A DNA stretch of 64,000 nt from Temnothorax longispinosus (GCF_030848805.1 NC_092368.1:585441-649440); one strand, 5' to 3'; positions 50,867 to 60,853 are shown, counted from the stretch's first letter. The notes: generated by a model not told the origin, from the sequence alone. Numbers and translations are program-made.

Positions 50867-50906
50867 ATCAACGCAGAATTACAACTCCGCTGTTGCGCAT
50901 CGGCCG
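50867..50906 (+). CDS. mini-exon 2 of the foldback element
   Basis: Bounded by tttcttttgttacag and gtgagt, 40 nt, reading INAELQLRCCASA in phase with mini-exon 1. The intervening 384-nt intron is AT-rich. The next donor lies only 139 bp from the element end, so any transcript would read out into flanking DNA. Confidence 0.35.
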
Positions 50907-51045
50907 GTGAGTTATTTTTTTAGCAGAAGGGATAAATATATGTATTAAGTTTATTAGTGGTGCAAATTAGTACAAAATGGGTACTAAATATTCTGATAGG
51001 TCCGGTTTGATTCTGCCGATTTGGTCCTGCTAGCTTAGAAGAGGT

Positions 51046-51054
51046 TTTAAAATA
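51046..51054 (+). repeat. 9-bp target site duplication, right (TTTAAAATA)
   Basis: Identical to 45284-45292. Confidence 0.85.
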
Positions 51055-52277
51055 GCTACGTCGCGCTAAAAAATCCTACTGCTGTACATTATTTACAAAC
51101 CCTGTCCTTTAAACTGCAGGTTGCAGAATGGATCAGCTTTTTTGTTCAATTAATAATTATGTTATATATTATATTATATATTATATATTAATTAATAAAA
51201 AGTTAAAAGATTTTAATTAAATTACTTATTTATATAAAAACATGTCTATGAAAATAACGTGGTTACACTTTGTGATGCAGGTATTTAAAAAATTTGTTTT
51301 CTTAGAAATTCGTCTTTATTTTTAAACAGGTTACATTAATTATGATCAATATATTCACTCAATAATTCAATTAATAATTATAACTACTAGTATATGAATT
51401 ATTAAATCTAATATGTGTGTGTCTGTATAATATATATATTATGTGTGTGTGTGTGTTTGTGTGGATGCGTATGTAGGTATAAACTGCATCGGAGTATACA
51501 TATAGTAGGAGTATACATATCGGAGTATAATAAGATTCATACGTACAATTGAATATATCCCAAATGTATTTTACACGCTTTACAATTTTCCATTATTAGA
51601 CTTCAAATTATTAACTACACAGTAATAATTACCTACAAATCGCTATCCATATACAGAATGTTTCAGATTTCGATTCGCGTGACGAAGTGTCCGAAATTCG
51701 CGTCTTCAGGCGCAATACATAAAATAAATAATAAGTTCAAACAAATGAAAAATCAATGATAAATACATGTTTATGCTCAATATGACAAATATATGTATGA
51801 AAACCTTTCTCAGATTTCAAGATTTTCATAAAATTCTTTATTATTAAACGCATTTTTTATATCTGTTAAAAATCATATCTGATACAAAAATAAACAAACA
51901 TGATTTCTTACCACTAATTTCTTGCTCTGTTGTTGAAAGAATAGGAAATTAAAAAAAAAGAATCTTTCTAGTACATTAATGGCATTTATTAACCCTTTTA
52001 ATGTTGAACATTTTTGACGAATAAATCGTGCGCGAAATATAGGTACTACTGCCTTGTGTTGTACTTTTGTTTGATACTTTTGATTGCTATTATAGCCTAA
52101 CGTAAAGATGCCTATAACGCTCGCAATGACCAATGCAGCAGACGTGTAAACTCATTCATAGCATTAAAAGGGTTAATATAACAAATGTCTATGATACATA
52201 AACTATGATTTAATAGATTTCATATAAATCTAATCATATCTTAAGTAGTAATCTAATAGTTATACATCTGCCAAACT
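51055..52277. other. no gene seen
   Basis: AT-rich DNA with TATA and GT microsatellite runs near 51160-51190 and 51430-51460. Confidence 0.4.
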
Positions 52278-52463
52278 AAAGAAATAGAAGAAATAGTGTA
52301 AGGAAAGAAAAGGGGGAAAAAAGAAAATAGAAAGGAGAAAATAGAGAAAGTAAGAAAAAAAGAGAGATGAAGAAAGGAAGAAGAGAGACAGAAAAAAAAA
52401 TAGAAAGTAAAAAAAAGAAGGATGGAAAAGAGAAGAAAGGTGAAAAGAAAGACAGAGCTAAAA
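52278..52463 (+). repeat. polypurine tract (about 185 nt)
   Basis: The + strand is nearly all A and G. It lies about 0.8 kb past the stop codon of the zinc-finger gene, possibly in or just beyond its 3' UTR. Confidence 0.85.
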
Positions 52464-53293
52464 CGTTATACAATACAAATACAAAGAATTATAATAAAAT
52501 TCACAAATTGACAAATTCACGAATTTCAAGTTTTTATTAGTTTTTAATAGTAGATTTTTAATAGATACACTGATAAGCAAGATTTAATTGTGGGTACAAT
52601 AGTATATTTACAATCCAAACATAAAAACCACAAATGCTATTTATAAAAGAAGTCAGCAATTAATCTTACACATCCTTGTATATGATATAGTTTAAAAATA
52701 TTAAGAAATAATAAGATTTTTAAAATTAAACTTTAGTCATATTTTTAATTTCAAGAATTATATTTGCCAACATAAATAATGAATGATAAATTTACAGTAT
52801 TACATAATCAACATATTTAACTCAGCTTACAATAATAGTAATTAACGCAAGATTAATAGAATATAAAATCCTAATGGCCGCTTATGATTCAAGATGGATA
52901 TAAATATATTTAACGCTACTTATCAACCTTCTTACTATTCAAAAAGCTCCATACAAATTGATAATAACTAAGTTATCGCATAACTAACTTCTATCGCATT
53001 TGTTTGTAACTTAATTTTTTGTTTCATTAAATAATATAATAGTACGTATATTCATTTTGGTAAAACAATCGATGTAATTAATCAGTATTCGATACTAATT
53101 ATATATTCACAATGGAACAAATAAGTTTCTTTTGTCATTCAAGTAGCTTTCTGCAACAAATTATCAAAGCTGAAATATTTTGTTATCGTTATTTAAGTAT
53201 TTTATAAATTGGCATATGCGTTATTAACTGAATTGCTGAAACTTGAACTTTTATGGTAAATCTAGTATCAAAATGGTTTGGGATTTGCGTAGT

Positions 53294-56200
53294 CTACAGT
53301 TTCAATGTAGAATCCGCAGATAAATTTTCAATGATCTTTGCAAAAGACCTCACTCTCAATTTACCAATTTTCTCATTCTGTCTTCCGTGATCGGGCGTGG
53401 CTGTTACTTCAGTTGCCTGTTGATCTGATGTATTCTTGATGTTAGCATCATCATCATTTACAGTAATTGTTTCAGGAACGTCATTTACAGTAATTGTTTC
53501 AGGAACGTCATCTACAGTAATTGTTTCAGGAATGGTGCTTTTTCTATTGATGTTCGTCTTTATTGCTAGAGGATTACGCTCGTTATTGATTTTTGTCCTT
53601 TCTTGAGAATGTGGGATATACACATAATACGTATGAGAATTTCTCAAGTGTTTCTTATACTTGGTCTCAATAGTGAAATTACATGGACACAATAAACATT
53701 CTATCACACCAACTTTCCTTTCTCGATTTCTCCTCTTTTCAATAATTCGGATGGCATCTGCATGAGCGTATTTGAGATGAGCGTGGAAAAACATCAAAGA
53801 TGGGTATTCTAGCGGACATAACGGACATGAATAACCATGACTGTAACCGTTCACTGATTCAGATTTCTGATTTGTAATTTCATTGCTTTTGCATTTTTCT
53901 GGCATAACACGTCTGAATATAGGTGAAGGTTCAGTTAATAAAGGTTCTGGTATGGATTTATTTGTTATACATCTATTCGCCAATAAAATTGATTTAGCTT
54001 CAAGTTTATTCATTGACCCAGATTTTAAAGACACGTCAGAACTTTTTTGAAGATCATTAGTTGATCCAGATGGTGGCACTAAAGTATTATCTTTGGATTC
54101 AGTATTTGTTACAATAGCTTTAGATATTGTTGGTCCAGTGGATAAAAGAACTGAAGTGTTGTTTCCAAATTTACTTGGTGCGACGGTCCTAAAAGTTGTT
54201 AGTCCAGTGGATAGAGAAACTGAAGTATTCGTTTTTGATTCTGTATTTGGTGCAATAGTACTAACTGTCGAAATATCTTTAGATTTGTTAATACATGGAA
54301 TTGCAGGAATCGAAGTCTTCTCTGTAATTTTATTATTTTTCGAACGTGCAGCTTTCTTTAATAATTCGATAGTAGCTCTATCATACTTCTTTATCGTATT
54401 TTTAGCCGTAGTATTACCTAAGAGTTTATAGACAGGCCGTTGAATCATTGGTCTTTGAAGAAGTTGAGTTGAATTATCTTCAGATGTCGATGCTGATGAT
54501 GTCGATGCTGATGATATCGATGCTACCGATGTTGCTGGATCAGCTTCAAGTAATTGTTTCTGAATGTCATCGTTATTAACAATGGGAAGAGTAAGTTTTA
54601 AAATAGCTCGTTTAGCTATCATATCATCCATATGAACATGTACAATATGTGTTTGAACAGTGTTAGCAGTAGGGAACTTCATGTTGCAGAACACGCAATT
54701 GTATTTAGTTTCCGTACATGTATCATTTTTAGATTTACGTGGATGCTCCGTTATCTTGGATGTAATGTTTGAAGATGACATCTGATCACAATTTTTCCAA
54801 TTATCCTTATTATTATCGGTAATATTTGAATGAAAATGTTTCTCGTGACAGTTTAATGCAGTAACAGTTTCCAGAACTTCATCACAAACGTGGCACGCAT
54901 GTCTATTATAAATATCACGATATAAGTGAGTTGATTTCCTATGTTGATCAAGTAAATGAATTGTTCTGCATCTTCTTTTACACTTGTCACATCTAAAATC
55001 GCCATCATTGGAGTAAAGTTCTCTGTGCTTTACCATATCATTCATGTCTATACATTTCAGTTGACAAATTTCGCAAGTATACTCGTTTGATAGCTGTTTA
55101 TTTTGTTTTTGTTGGTCCGTTGAGGAATTTCCAATTTTCTCCTGAACGTTAGAATTTCTTTCTTCTTTTGCAGTCTCAACTAAATTCACTTCATTCGAAT
55201 GAACGTGCATATTGTGCGAATAAAAATGATTCTCATGATTGAATCCCTCGTTGCATATTTCGCAGATATAACTATATGCTTTGCGTTTTTCTTCCGAATA
55301 ATGTATAAGTTTGGTATGATGGTTAAACATGTACAATCCCTGAAAGTTTTGCGCGCAAAGTGAACATGTGAATGTATGGTTTTTGTAATAGTACATCCGG
55401 TGTTCTACGTAACGATCATTAGTCTCAAATACTAAATTACAAACGTTACACATCTTGGTATGGATAACTGATGACTTATCGGATTTCTCTTGACTCACAT
55501 TATAATTGCACGCGAGCGTGTTGAGCACTTGTTGACTATGTAAGTGCAATATATGAGGCCGAAGATCGTGTTTTTTTAGAAAACCTTGATTACAGAATAC
55601 GCAATGAAAACTATAAGTCTGTGAAATCTGTTGTACATGCGCTGCAGAGATATGTGTCTGTAAAAGTCGTTTAGAACTGAATCCAGTGCCACACATTGGA
55701 CAGATATCGGTACTAAAACTAAAGCTGCGTGTGTGTATCTCCAAATTCTTGGGATTGTGAAATTGCTTTCCACATATATCGCAGGGATAAGTCATAGTTC
55801 TTGTAGTGTCATCCAATTGCGTATTCGCAGTATTCTGATTACTAATTGCGGAATTGTTATTTTCTGAAAGCTTTTTAGAGTCTTGTGATTTGTTGACATT
55901 TTCGATTTTCTCCTCACTTAAGTTATTATTAACAAGAACGTTTTGATTAGCTTCATTAACTTCCGGTTCTTTTTCACTATGAAGCGATGTTTGATGTTCG
56001 TTTGATTTTTCTTCTACGCAGTCGCTATTTAAAGTTTTACTCGAATCATCTGGATTAAATATTTCATCACACGTGAGTATAATTTCATCGGTGTTCTTCC
56101 CGTGCTGTATCTCAGGAATGTCCTTCGGATGTGCACTTGCTTCTTCAATAGATTCTTGCTGATCTTTTTCCATTTCTTCTTGTACTATGCAACAACTTTG

Positions 56201-58222
56201 ATGTGCCTCTAAAGATGATTGTGACGAGAATTTTTGGTTACAATGTAGACACTTAAGAGATTTTTTTATCAAATCGCATTTTAACTCAATATCTATTGGA
56301 TATTTATCGTCCTCTCTTTGAATGTACTTCAGACAGTGAACATTTAAGTGTTGCATCAGGGCTTCATAATCGGGTAATAACATGTAACAAATGCAACATT
56401 GATTTTGTTTAAATAGATGTTCAGATAAGTAATGCTGAAGTAATTTATGCTTCTGTGTATATCGCGCATCGCATATGCTTGACATGTATGCTATATGAGA
56501 CGACTTAATATGTACGTGTCTGTCCAATCTTGAAGAAAAAGTCTCTTTACAGACTTTACACAAAAAACAATTGTTATTATGTGTCTCGACGTCCAATTCT
56601 GTCTTTACTTTTATATTGGGAACAGATATTAAACGTTCCACAGAAACTTCTAAGTCCTTGAGCGCCATATTATTTCCTGCATCACTTTCTTCAACCAATG
56701 TAGAGTTGCATTGAGTAGTGAGAGAAGTGTTTTTCATGGTATCAATCGTAGAAATCTGATAAGAATTTCTTGGTTGTTCATCACATCTTGTTAAAGGAAT
56801 TGTACACTCCTTGCACTTAAAACGAGCTCTAACAATTTTCAAATCTACTTCAGGATCTACCTTGTCTGCCTCATCAATAGCATTCTGTTTCCTTTTAAGT
56901 TCTATGTTAACTCGAGTCCTGTTTCTCCTCCTTATTCCTATATTTTGATCTATTTCCATGGAGAAATGTCCACCTAGAGATCGTAAACGGTAGGGTACCT
57001 CACGATCATATGAAATAGTGTTACTTCTTCGACTTTTGGTCAGGAGGTTCGGTCTTTTATCTTTGACAACCGTATCGGAAAGATTCTCCAGAAAAGATTT
57101 CATCATTTCAAAATCCGCATGTAATCTTACAAATGGCTTTTTAGGCGTTTCATGTTTTACAGTTGTTCGTTCCAGAGTGGAAGGTGCCGTTTGTTTTGGG
57201 AGATTATCTGATTTTGGAGAATCATTTTTCACAAAGTTCAATTTATTTGGACTGAGTTTAATATCGCGTTTCTTTTTGCAAAGTTCAAGGTATTCCGTTA
57301 ATGTTGGTTGCCGTAATCTTTTAGTAGTTGGCGATATTTCATCATTGGGTGATTTATTAACGTTATTTGTAAGTGTAGTATTTATCTTCTCTGATTTAAA
57401 ATTATCTTCTCTGAGATTATTCGAATATGATTCTCCATTTGCACCAGTTCTTAAAGTAGCATCTTCAGGAGGTGTATTTACGTTCTTGGATCTGGAAGTC
57501 TTGTGTTTTATTTCGTTATTACAATCTATTAATTCACCGTGTATATGAAACAAATGAGATTGTAATAATACTTTTTTGCGAAAAGTACGAGTGCAAAAAT
57601 GACACTTGTTTTTATATGTGTTTTTACACACATCAGGAAGACACACATGAGTCTGTAATAGCCCTTTTGTTACGTAATGTCTGTTACAAAATCTGCAGAT
57701 GTTATTATCGCTATAACTAAAATATCGTAAATGATATGCATAATTTCGACCAGAAGAGAACGTTCTAAAGCATACATTACACTCTGACGGCGTTTCACGC
57801 CGACGTTTTGATTTTCTTTTTCCCTTAACATTCTTCGTAGTTGTGCGTAACACATTAGTGTTTTTATTATTAGAGACTTCATTGGAACACTCTTGTTTGT
57901 TAAATTGTAATAAGGTGTTATGTATTTCTTCTTTCGGTTTCGCACTTGTATGCGCTATATTAACAGTCTTGTTTACATCATTTGAATGTACGGAATCATC
58001 ATTCGACGAATGACCATTTTCTGTATTATTTATATCTGTGTTATTTATGTCTTTATACAAAGTATCCTTTTTAGGTAATGATGATTCGTCGCAATGATAG
58101 TCATGATCGATTAAACTAAAACAATTTCTAACTAACATCGAATCTTTGGTTGCATCGGTATTCGATGTCGTATCGGCTGGCTCTTCCTTAATCTTCGCCC
58201 CATCTTGAATTTCTATATCAAG
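53294..58222 (-). CDS. giant C2H2 zinc-finger protein, 5' end incomplete
   Basis: This is a probable nuclear DNA- or RNA-binding regulator; its target is unknown. The exon reads open from an acceptor (tatttttcag, ending at 58223) to TAG at 53294-53296. The first in-frame ATG is at 58138, giving 1614 aa, but 28 codons before it are also open and contain IKEEP, a SUMO-type motif; upstream exon(s) are therefore missing. In ATG numbering, fingers or finger-like units lie at 120-200 (three), 525-548, 556-574, 581-601, 630-650, 786-867 (three), 897-980 (three), 1022-1103 (three), 1148-1169, 1438-1459 and 1481-1502. Long Asn/Ser/Lys-rich linkers separate the groups. There is a basic stretch at 104-115 (KGKRKSKRRRE), VKTE near 511 and three 9-residue PETITVND repeats near 1537-1563. 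I cannot match it to a named gene. Confidence 0.9.
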   Translation of the reverse strand, partial: LDIEIQDGAKIKEEPADTTSNTDATKDSMLVRNCFSLIDHDYHCDESSLPKKDTLYKDINNTDINNTENGHSSNDDSVHSNDVNKTVNIAHTSAKPKEEIHNTLLQFNKQECSNEVSNNKNTNVLRTTTKNVKGKRKSKRRRETPSECNVCFRTFSSGRNYAYHLRYFSYSDNNICRFCNRHYVTKGLLQTHVCLPDVCKNTYKNKCHFCTRTFRKKVLLQSHLFHIHGELIDCNNEIKHKTSRSKNVNTPPEDATLRTGANGESYSNNLREDNFKSEKINTTLTNNVNKSPNDEISPTTKRLRQPTLTEYLELCKKKRDIKLSPNKLNFVKNDSPKSDNLPKQTAPSTLERTTVKHETPKKPFVRLHADFEMMKSFLENLSDTVVKDKRPNLLTKSRRSNTISYDREVPYRLRSLGGHFSMEIDQNIGIRRRNRTRVNIELKRKQNAIDEADKVDPEVDLKIVRARFKCKECTIPLTRCDEQPRNSYQISTIDTMKNTSLTTQCNSTLVEESDAGNNMALKDLEVSVERLISVPNIKVKTELDVETHNNNCFLCKVCKETFSSRLDRHVHIKSSHIAYMSSICDARYTQKHKLLQHYLSEHLFKQNQCCICYMLLPDYEALMQHLNVHCLKYIQREDDKYPIDIELKCDLIKKSLKCLHCNQKFSSQSSLEAHQSCCIVQEEMEKDQQESIEEASAHPKDIPEIQHGKNTDEIILTCDEIFNPDDSSKTLNSDCVEEKSNEHQTSLHSEKEPEVNEANQNVLVNNNLSEEKIENVNKSQDSKKLSENNNSAISNQNTANTQLDDTTRTMTYPCDICGKQFHNPKNLEIHTRSFSFSTDICPMCGTGFSSKRLLQTHISAAHVQQISQTYSFHCVFCNQGFLKKHDLRPHILHLHSQQVLNTLACNYNVSQEKSDKSSVIHTKMCNVCNLVFETNDRYVEHRMYYYKNHTFTCSLCAQNFQGLYMFNHHTKLIHYSEEKRKAYSYICEICNEGFNHENHFYSHNMHVHSNEVNLVETAKEERNSNVQEKIGNSSTDQQKQNKQLSNEYTCEICQLKCIDMNDMVKHRELYSNDGDFRCDKCKRRCRTIHLLDQHRKSTHLYRDIYNRHACHVCDEVLETVTALNCHEKHFHSNITDNNKDNWKNCDQMSSSNITSKITEHPRKSKNDTCTETKYNCVFCNMKFPTANTVQTHIVHVHMDDMIAKRAILKLTLPIVNNDDIQKQLLEADPATSVASISSASTSSASTSEDNSTQLLQRPMIQRPVYKLLGNTTAKNTIKKYDRATIELLKKAARSKNNKITEKTSIPAIPCINKSKDISTVSTIAPNTESKTNTSVSLSTGLTTFRTVAPSKFGNNTSVLLSTGPTISKAIVTNTESKDNTLVPPSGSTNDLQKSSDVSLKSGSMNKLEAKSILLANRCITNKSIPEPLLTEPSPIFRRVMPEKCKSNEITNQKSESVNGYSHGYSCPLCPLEYPSLMFFHAHLKYAHADAIRIIEKRRNRERKVGVIECLLCPCNFTIETKYKKHLRNSHTYYVYIPHSQERTKINNERNPLAIKTNINRKSTIPETITVDDVPETITVNDVPETITVNDDDANIKNTSDQQATEVTATPDHGRQNEKIGKLRVRSFAKIIENLSADSTLKL
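53455..53535 (-). repeat. 27-bp coding tandem repeat in the zinc-finger gene
   Basis: Three near-identical copies encode VPETITVND-type units, close to the C terminus. Confidence 0.85.
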
Positions 58223-58232
58223 CTGAAAAATA
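58223..58232 (-). promoter_or_regulatory. 3' splice site of the zinc-finger exon
   Basis: Read on the - strand it is tatttttcag directly before the open 28-codon lead-in. The upstream donor partner was not found with confidence. Confidence 0.75.
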
Positions 58233-58375
58233 TAAAATAAATATAAATTAATTTTACTTTCCTAAATCTGCTTCAGAGCAATAAAATTTTCTAATCTTGA
58301 ATCGCAGAAATATTAAAAAAAACTCTTTTCCTTCTATCCCATAAACTAATCAAACTTCTGTCGCCAACACCACAT

Positions 58376-58955
58376 AGTTGCGACCATAGACATAGTATAT
58401 CTAAACCGAGTGTTGAGGAGTGGGGGTATAAATGCACGTAGACTTCTGTGGTTTGCACATAAATTAGATAAGAAGAAAAGTCCAAAAGTCCAAGCGGATA
58501 GTAGAGCCAACTAATATAGGCCCGAGGGACTGACAACCTCAACGGGCCCGGTAGCGCCAAGACCTCCTCTTTCTCCACCATCTCCGTTATATCCGGGAAG
58601 GTGGAGAGTAATTCTTTATTAGAAGGAAGGTTCTTGGTGGCGTTCCCCAAAAATTCCAGAGACACGCGCATCCAGTATTCATTGCCAGATTCCCGACAAA
58701 AACCCCCGCAGGATTTAAAATACCTGCCTGGGATTGAACCCGGATCTCCGGAACATGAATCTAGCGTTTAGCATAGGTTTATATTGCACGCTACGGAGAC
58801 CGTTCGTTCTCTCTCGTTCGAACGCGTACAAGTGAGAGAGAACGCCCATGCAAGCTAGAGAGAACGGTCTTTAAACAGAGTGCCTCTTTTGCTCCTATAC
58901 CCCCACTCCTCAAATAAAGGCAAACGCTCAGTCTAGATATACCATGGTTGTGACA
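58376..58955. mobile_element. element flanked by inverted repeats, carrying tRNA-like SINE sequence
   Basis: 58376-58432 (gaccatag...gtatatcta...gaggagtgggggtata) is inverted at 58892-58955, with one arm carrying about 13 extra bases. Between them, on the - strand, lies a tRNA-derived stretch with a good B-box (ggttcaatccc, 58730-58740) after ctagattcatgttccggagatcc. This is followed by a body that happens to be open for 126 codons. The open frame is probably incidental to the repeat. Confidence 0.55.
58405..58790 (-). repeat. tRNA-derived SINE-like repeat
   Basis: A tRNA-like head (degenerate A-box region, anticodon-loop-like ttcatgttccggagatccgg, B-box ggttcaatccc) with a unique body. It lacks a clear A-rich tail. 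A transcribed tRNA gene is unlikely because the acceptor stem cannot be formed. Confidence 0.5.
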
Positions 58956-59010
58956 CACTACTATTTTCAATGTCACAAGTTTCTAGTGCGCATACACCTA
59001 CGTGAAGTTA

Positions 59011-60298
59011 GCCGACAGAAATTATTAAACTTGATTATTTTTAACTTGTCTGAGTATATTTCGTTTGTAAATTGTTTGTGATGGATTGTGAGTCCGTTTT
59101 TAACATTTCTGATCGATTAGTTTTTTTGTAATTAACAATTTAATTTTAGTCATAATGTCAGCCGACACTTTTTAGTAATAAACAGATTTTGTGATAACTG
59201 GTAATTAATAAAAAATCGTTTGTGATTTACAAATATACCAGTGTTACGTTTGTAAATTAATTAATTTCTTAATTATTTGCAAAATACGTTAATAACTGTA
59301 CAGCGCATGCGCAAAGTGTACTCAGAGCTCCTGCACACAAAGAGCGCGTCGACGCGTGGCGTAGGTTGTGCCTATGGACAATCTTCTCACCTTTCTGGAA
59401 CTAGCGGAAGATTATTGGCCACGCGCCTATAAGCCGAAGTTCTCAGTAGTTTTAGAGCAGCTGTCATATCTTTTTACAATCTTTTGATTACATTAAAAGA
59501 TATTAGACCCATTTTTTTAGCTGGTTTTCTCAATGTTTAGGAGGTGAAACATCCCTTTGAAAAAAATCGGTATTTCCATTGTGAGAACTTCCTGCTCATA
59601 GAACGCGTGGCCAATAATCTCCCGCTAGTTCCGGAAAGGTAAGAAGTGATTAGCTACCGCACCAACTTCCGCCACGCGTAACCAGTAAATATACTAACTG
59701 AATATACTAACTGAAACGCACGTTGCTATAGAAATCCACGGTAGGCGAGTGATATGAGAGAGAAGTCCCAAGTTCCTCTCTTCTTCTTGTCTAGCCTATA
59801 GCGTAGTCAAGGAGTGAGGATGACAAGCCGATCAAGAAGACCAAACAAGGACAGAGTGCTGCTCGAAACACCTTGGCATGCTCTCTCTCATATCGCACAG
59901 ACAGGCCTAGCGCGCCTTCCAGTTAGTATTACAGTGCGCATAACGCATCGACACACTCTTTGTGTGCAGGAGTCCTGAGTACACTTCGCGCATGCGCAGT
60001 ACATTATTAACTAAACTTATTTTGTAAATAATTAGGAAATTTATTAATTCACAAACGGTACACTGATATATTTGTAAATCACAAACGATTTTCTATTAAT
60101 TACAGTTATCAGTTATCACAAAATCTATTTATTACTAAAAAGTGTCGGCTGACATTAAGACTAAAATAAAATAGTTAATTACAAAAAAACTAATTGATCA
60201 AACGTTAAAAACGGACTCACAATTAATCACAAACGATTTACAAACGAAATATACTCAGAAAAGTTGAAAAATATCAAGTTTAATCATTTCTGTCGGCT
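59011..60298. mobile_element. 1.3-kb foldback element with about 340-bp inverted repeats
   Basis: 59011-59360 is inverted at 59945-60298. The ends are agccgacagaaattattaaa and its near complement, ending tgtcggct. A second, inner inverted pair (ggaactagcggaagattattggccacgcg near 59398-59426; its complement near 59604-59634) forms a nested hairpin. There is no coding capacity and no clean target duplication (gtgaagtt against agtaagtt at best). Confidence 0.7.
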
Positions 60299-60579
60299 AG
60301 TAAGTTGCGCATTTATACCATGGAAAAAATGGCTACACTCGTCTTCTATAATCTAATTATTTACCTTATTACTCAATTCTGTATTACTTGTTTGCCATAA
60401 GGATGAATGTTATAGTTATTAATTAATGTTATTATTTAATTATTACAACTATAAGTAAAATATCAAGGCTTCTTGTGTACAAATAACATCTTGTTTAACA
60501 TTAATCGAGAATTATGATCGATGATAATTGATCCCTTTAATTTCTAAGTAGAACATAGGGCCTCCTAGGTTTCAATAAT

Positions 60580-60853
60580 CGCTTTAAATTTGGATGTGCG
60601 GGTGATTAACCTATAGCAGTATCCTAACATAGTGGCAAATGGAGGGATACACATAACAGTTGCCAGCTATGTGTGAACTAACGATTTAATGTCTCTTTCA
60701 AAAGACAGACCAGTTTCTCCGCACAAGAGGTCCTCCGTTAATTTCTCGTGGGGGGAGAGAATGTAATTTGGAATATTATGTAATCAAATAGACTCAAACC
60801 TGGTTCTTTGTGGCTACGAGTAATGCTTTATCACTAGAGCACACTGCCATCCT
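60580..60853 (-). repeat. tRNA-derived SINE-like repeat 2
   Basis: On the - strand, ggcagtgtgctctagtgataaagc resembles a tRNA A-box region and ggtttgagtc (60791-60800) a B-box, about 35 nt apart as in tRNA. The following body (aaactggtctgtcttttgaa, agacattaaatcg) looks SINE-like. Confidence 0.5.

Larger units (their letters stand above)
45293..51045. mobile_element. 5.75-kb foldback DNA transposon, MULE-like, non-autonomous
   Basis: The element starts acctcttctaagctagcagg and ends with its exact complement. The first 78 bp or so of the two ends are identical, with one or two mismatches in the next 20. Perfect 9-bp flanking duplications (TTTAAAATA) mark insertion. Inside the ends the two halves keep pairing for over a kilobase (48215-49770 against 49785-50960), making a giant foldback. 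The left arm is interrupted by about 2.66 kb of other repeats (45557-48215) and by two small hairpin MITEs. A 9-bp duplication and long inverted repeats are characteristic of Mutator-like elements. No transposase gene is visible, so movement would need an enzyme from elsewhere. Assignment to Mutator is inference; Merlin (8-9 bp) is an alternative. Confidence 0.8.

Noticed and set aside
54093..54431. 112-codon open frame on the + strand
   Set aside because: Antisense shadow of the zinc-finger coding sequence.
58291..58671. 126-codon open frame on the - strand
   Set aside because: Lies wholly inside the body of the tRNA-derived SINE-like repeat; likely incidental.
60791..60853. Functional tRNA gene
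   Set aside because: A- and B-box words are present but no acceptor stem or complete cloverleaf can be formed.
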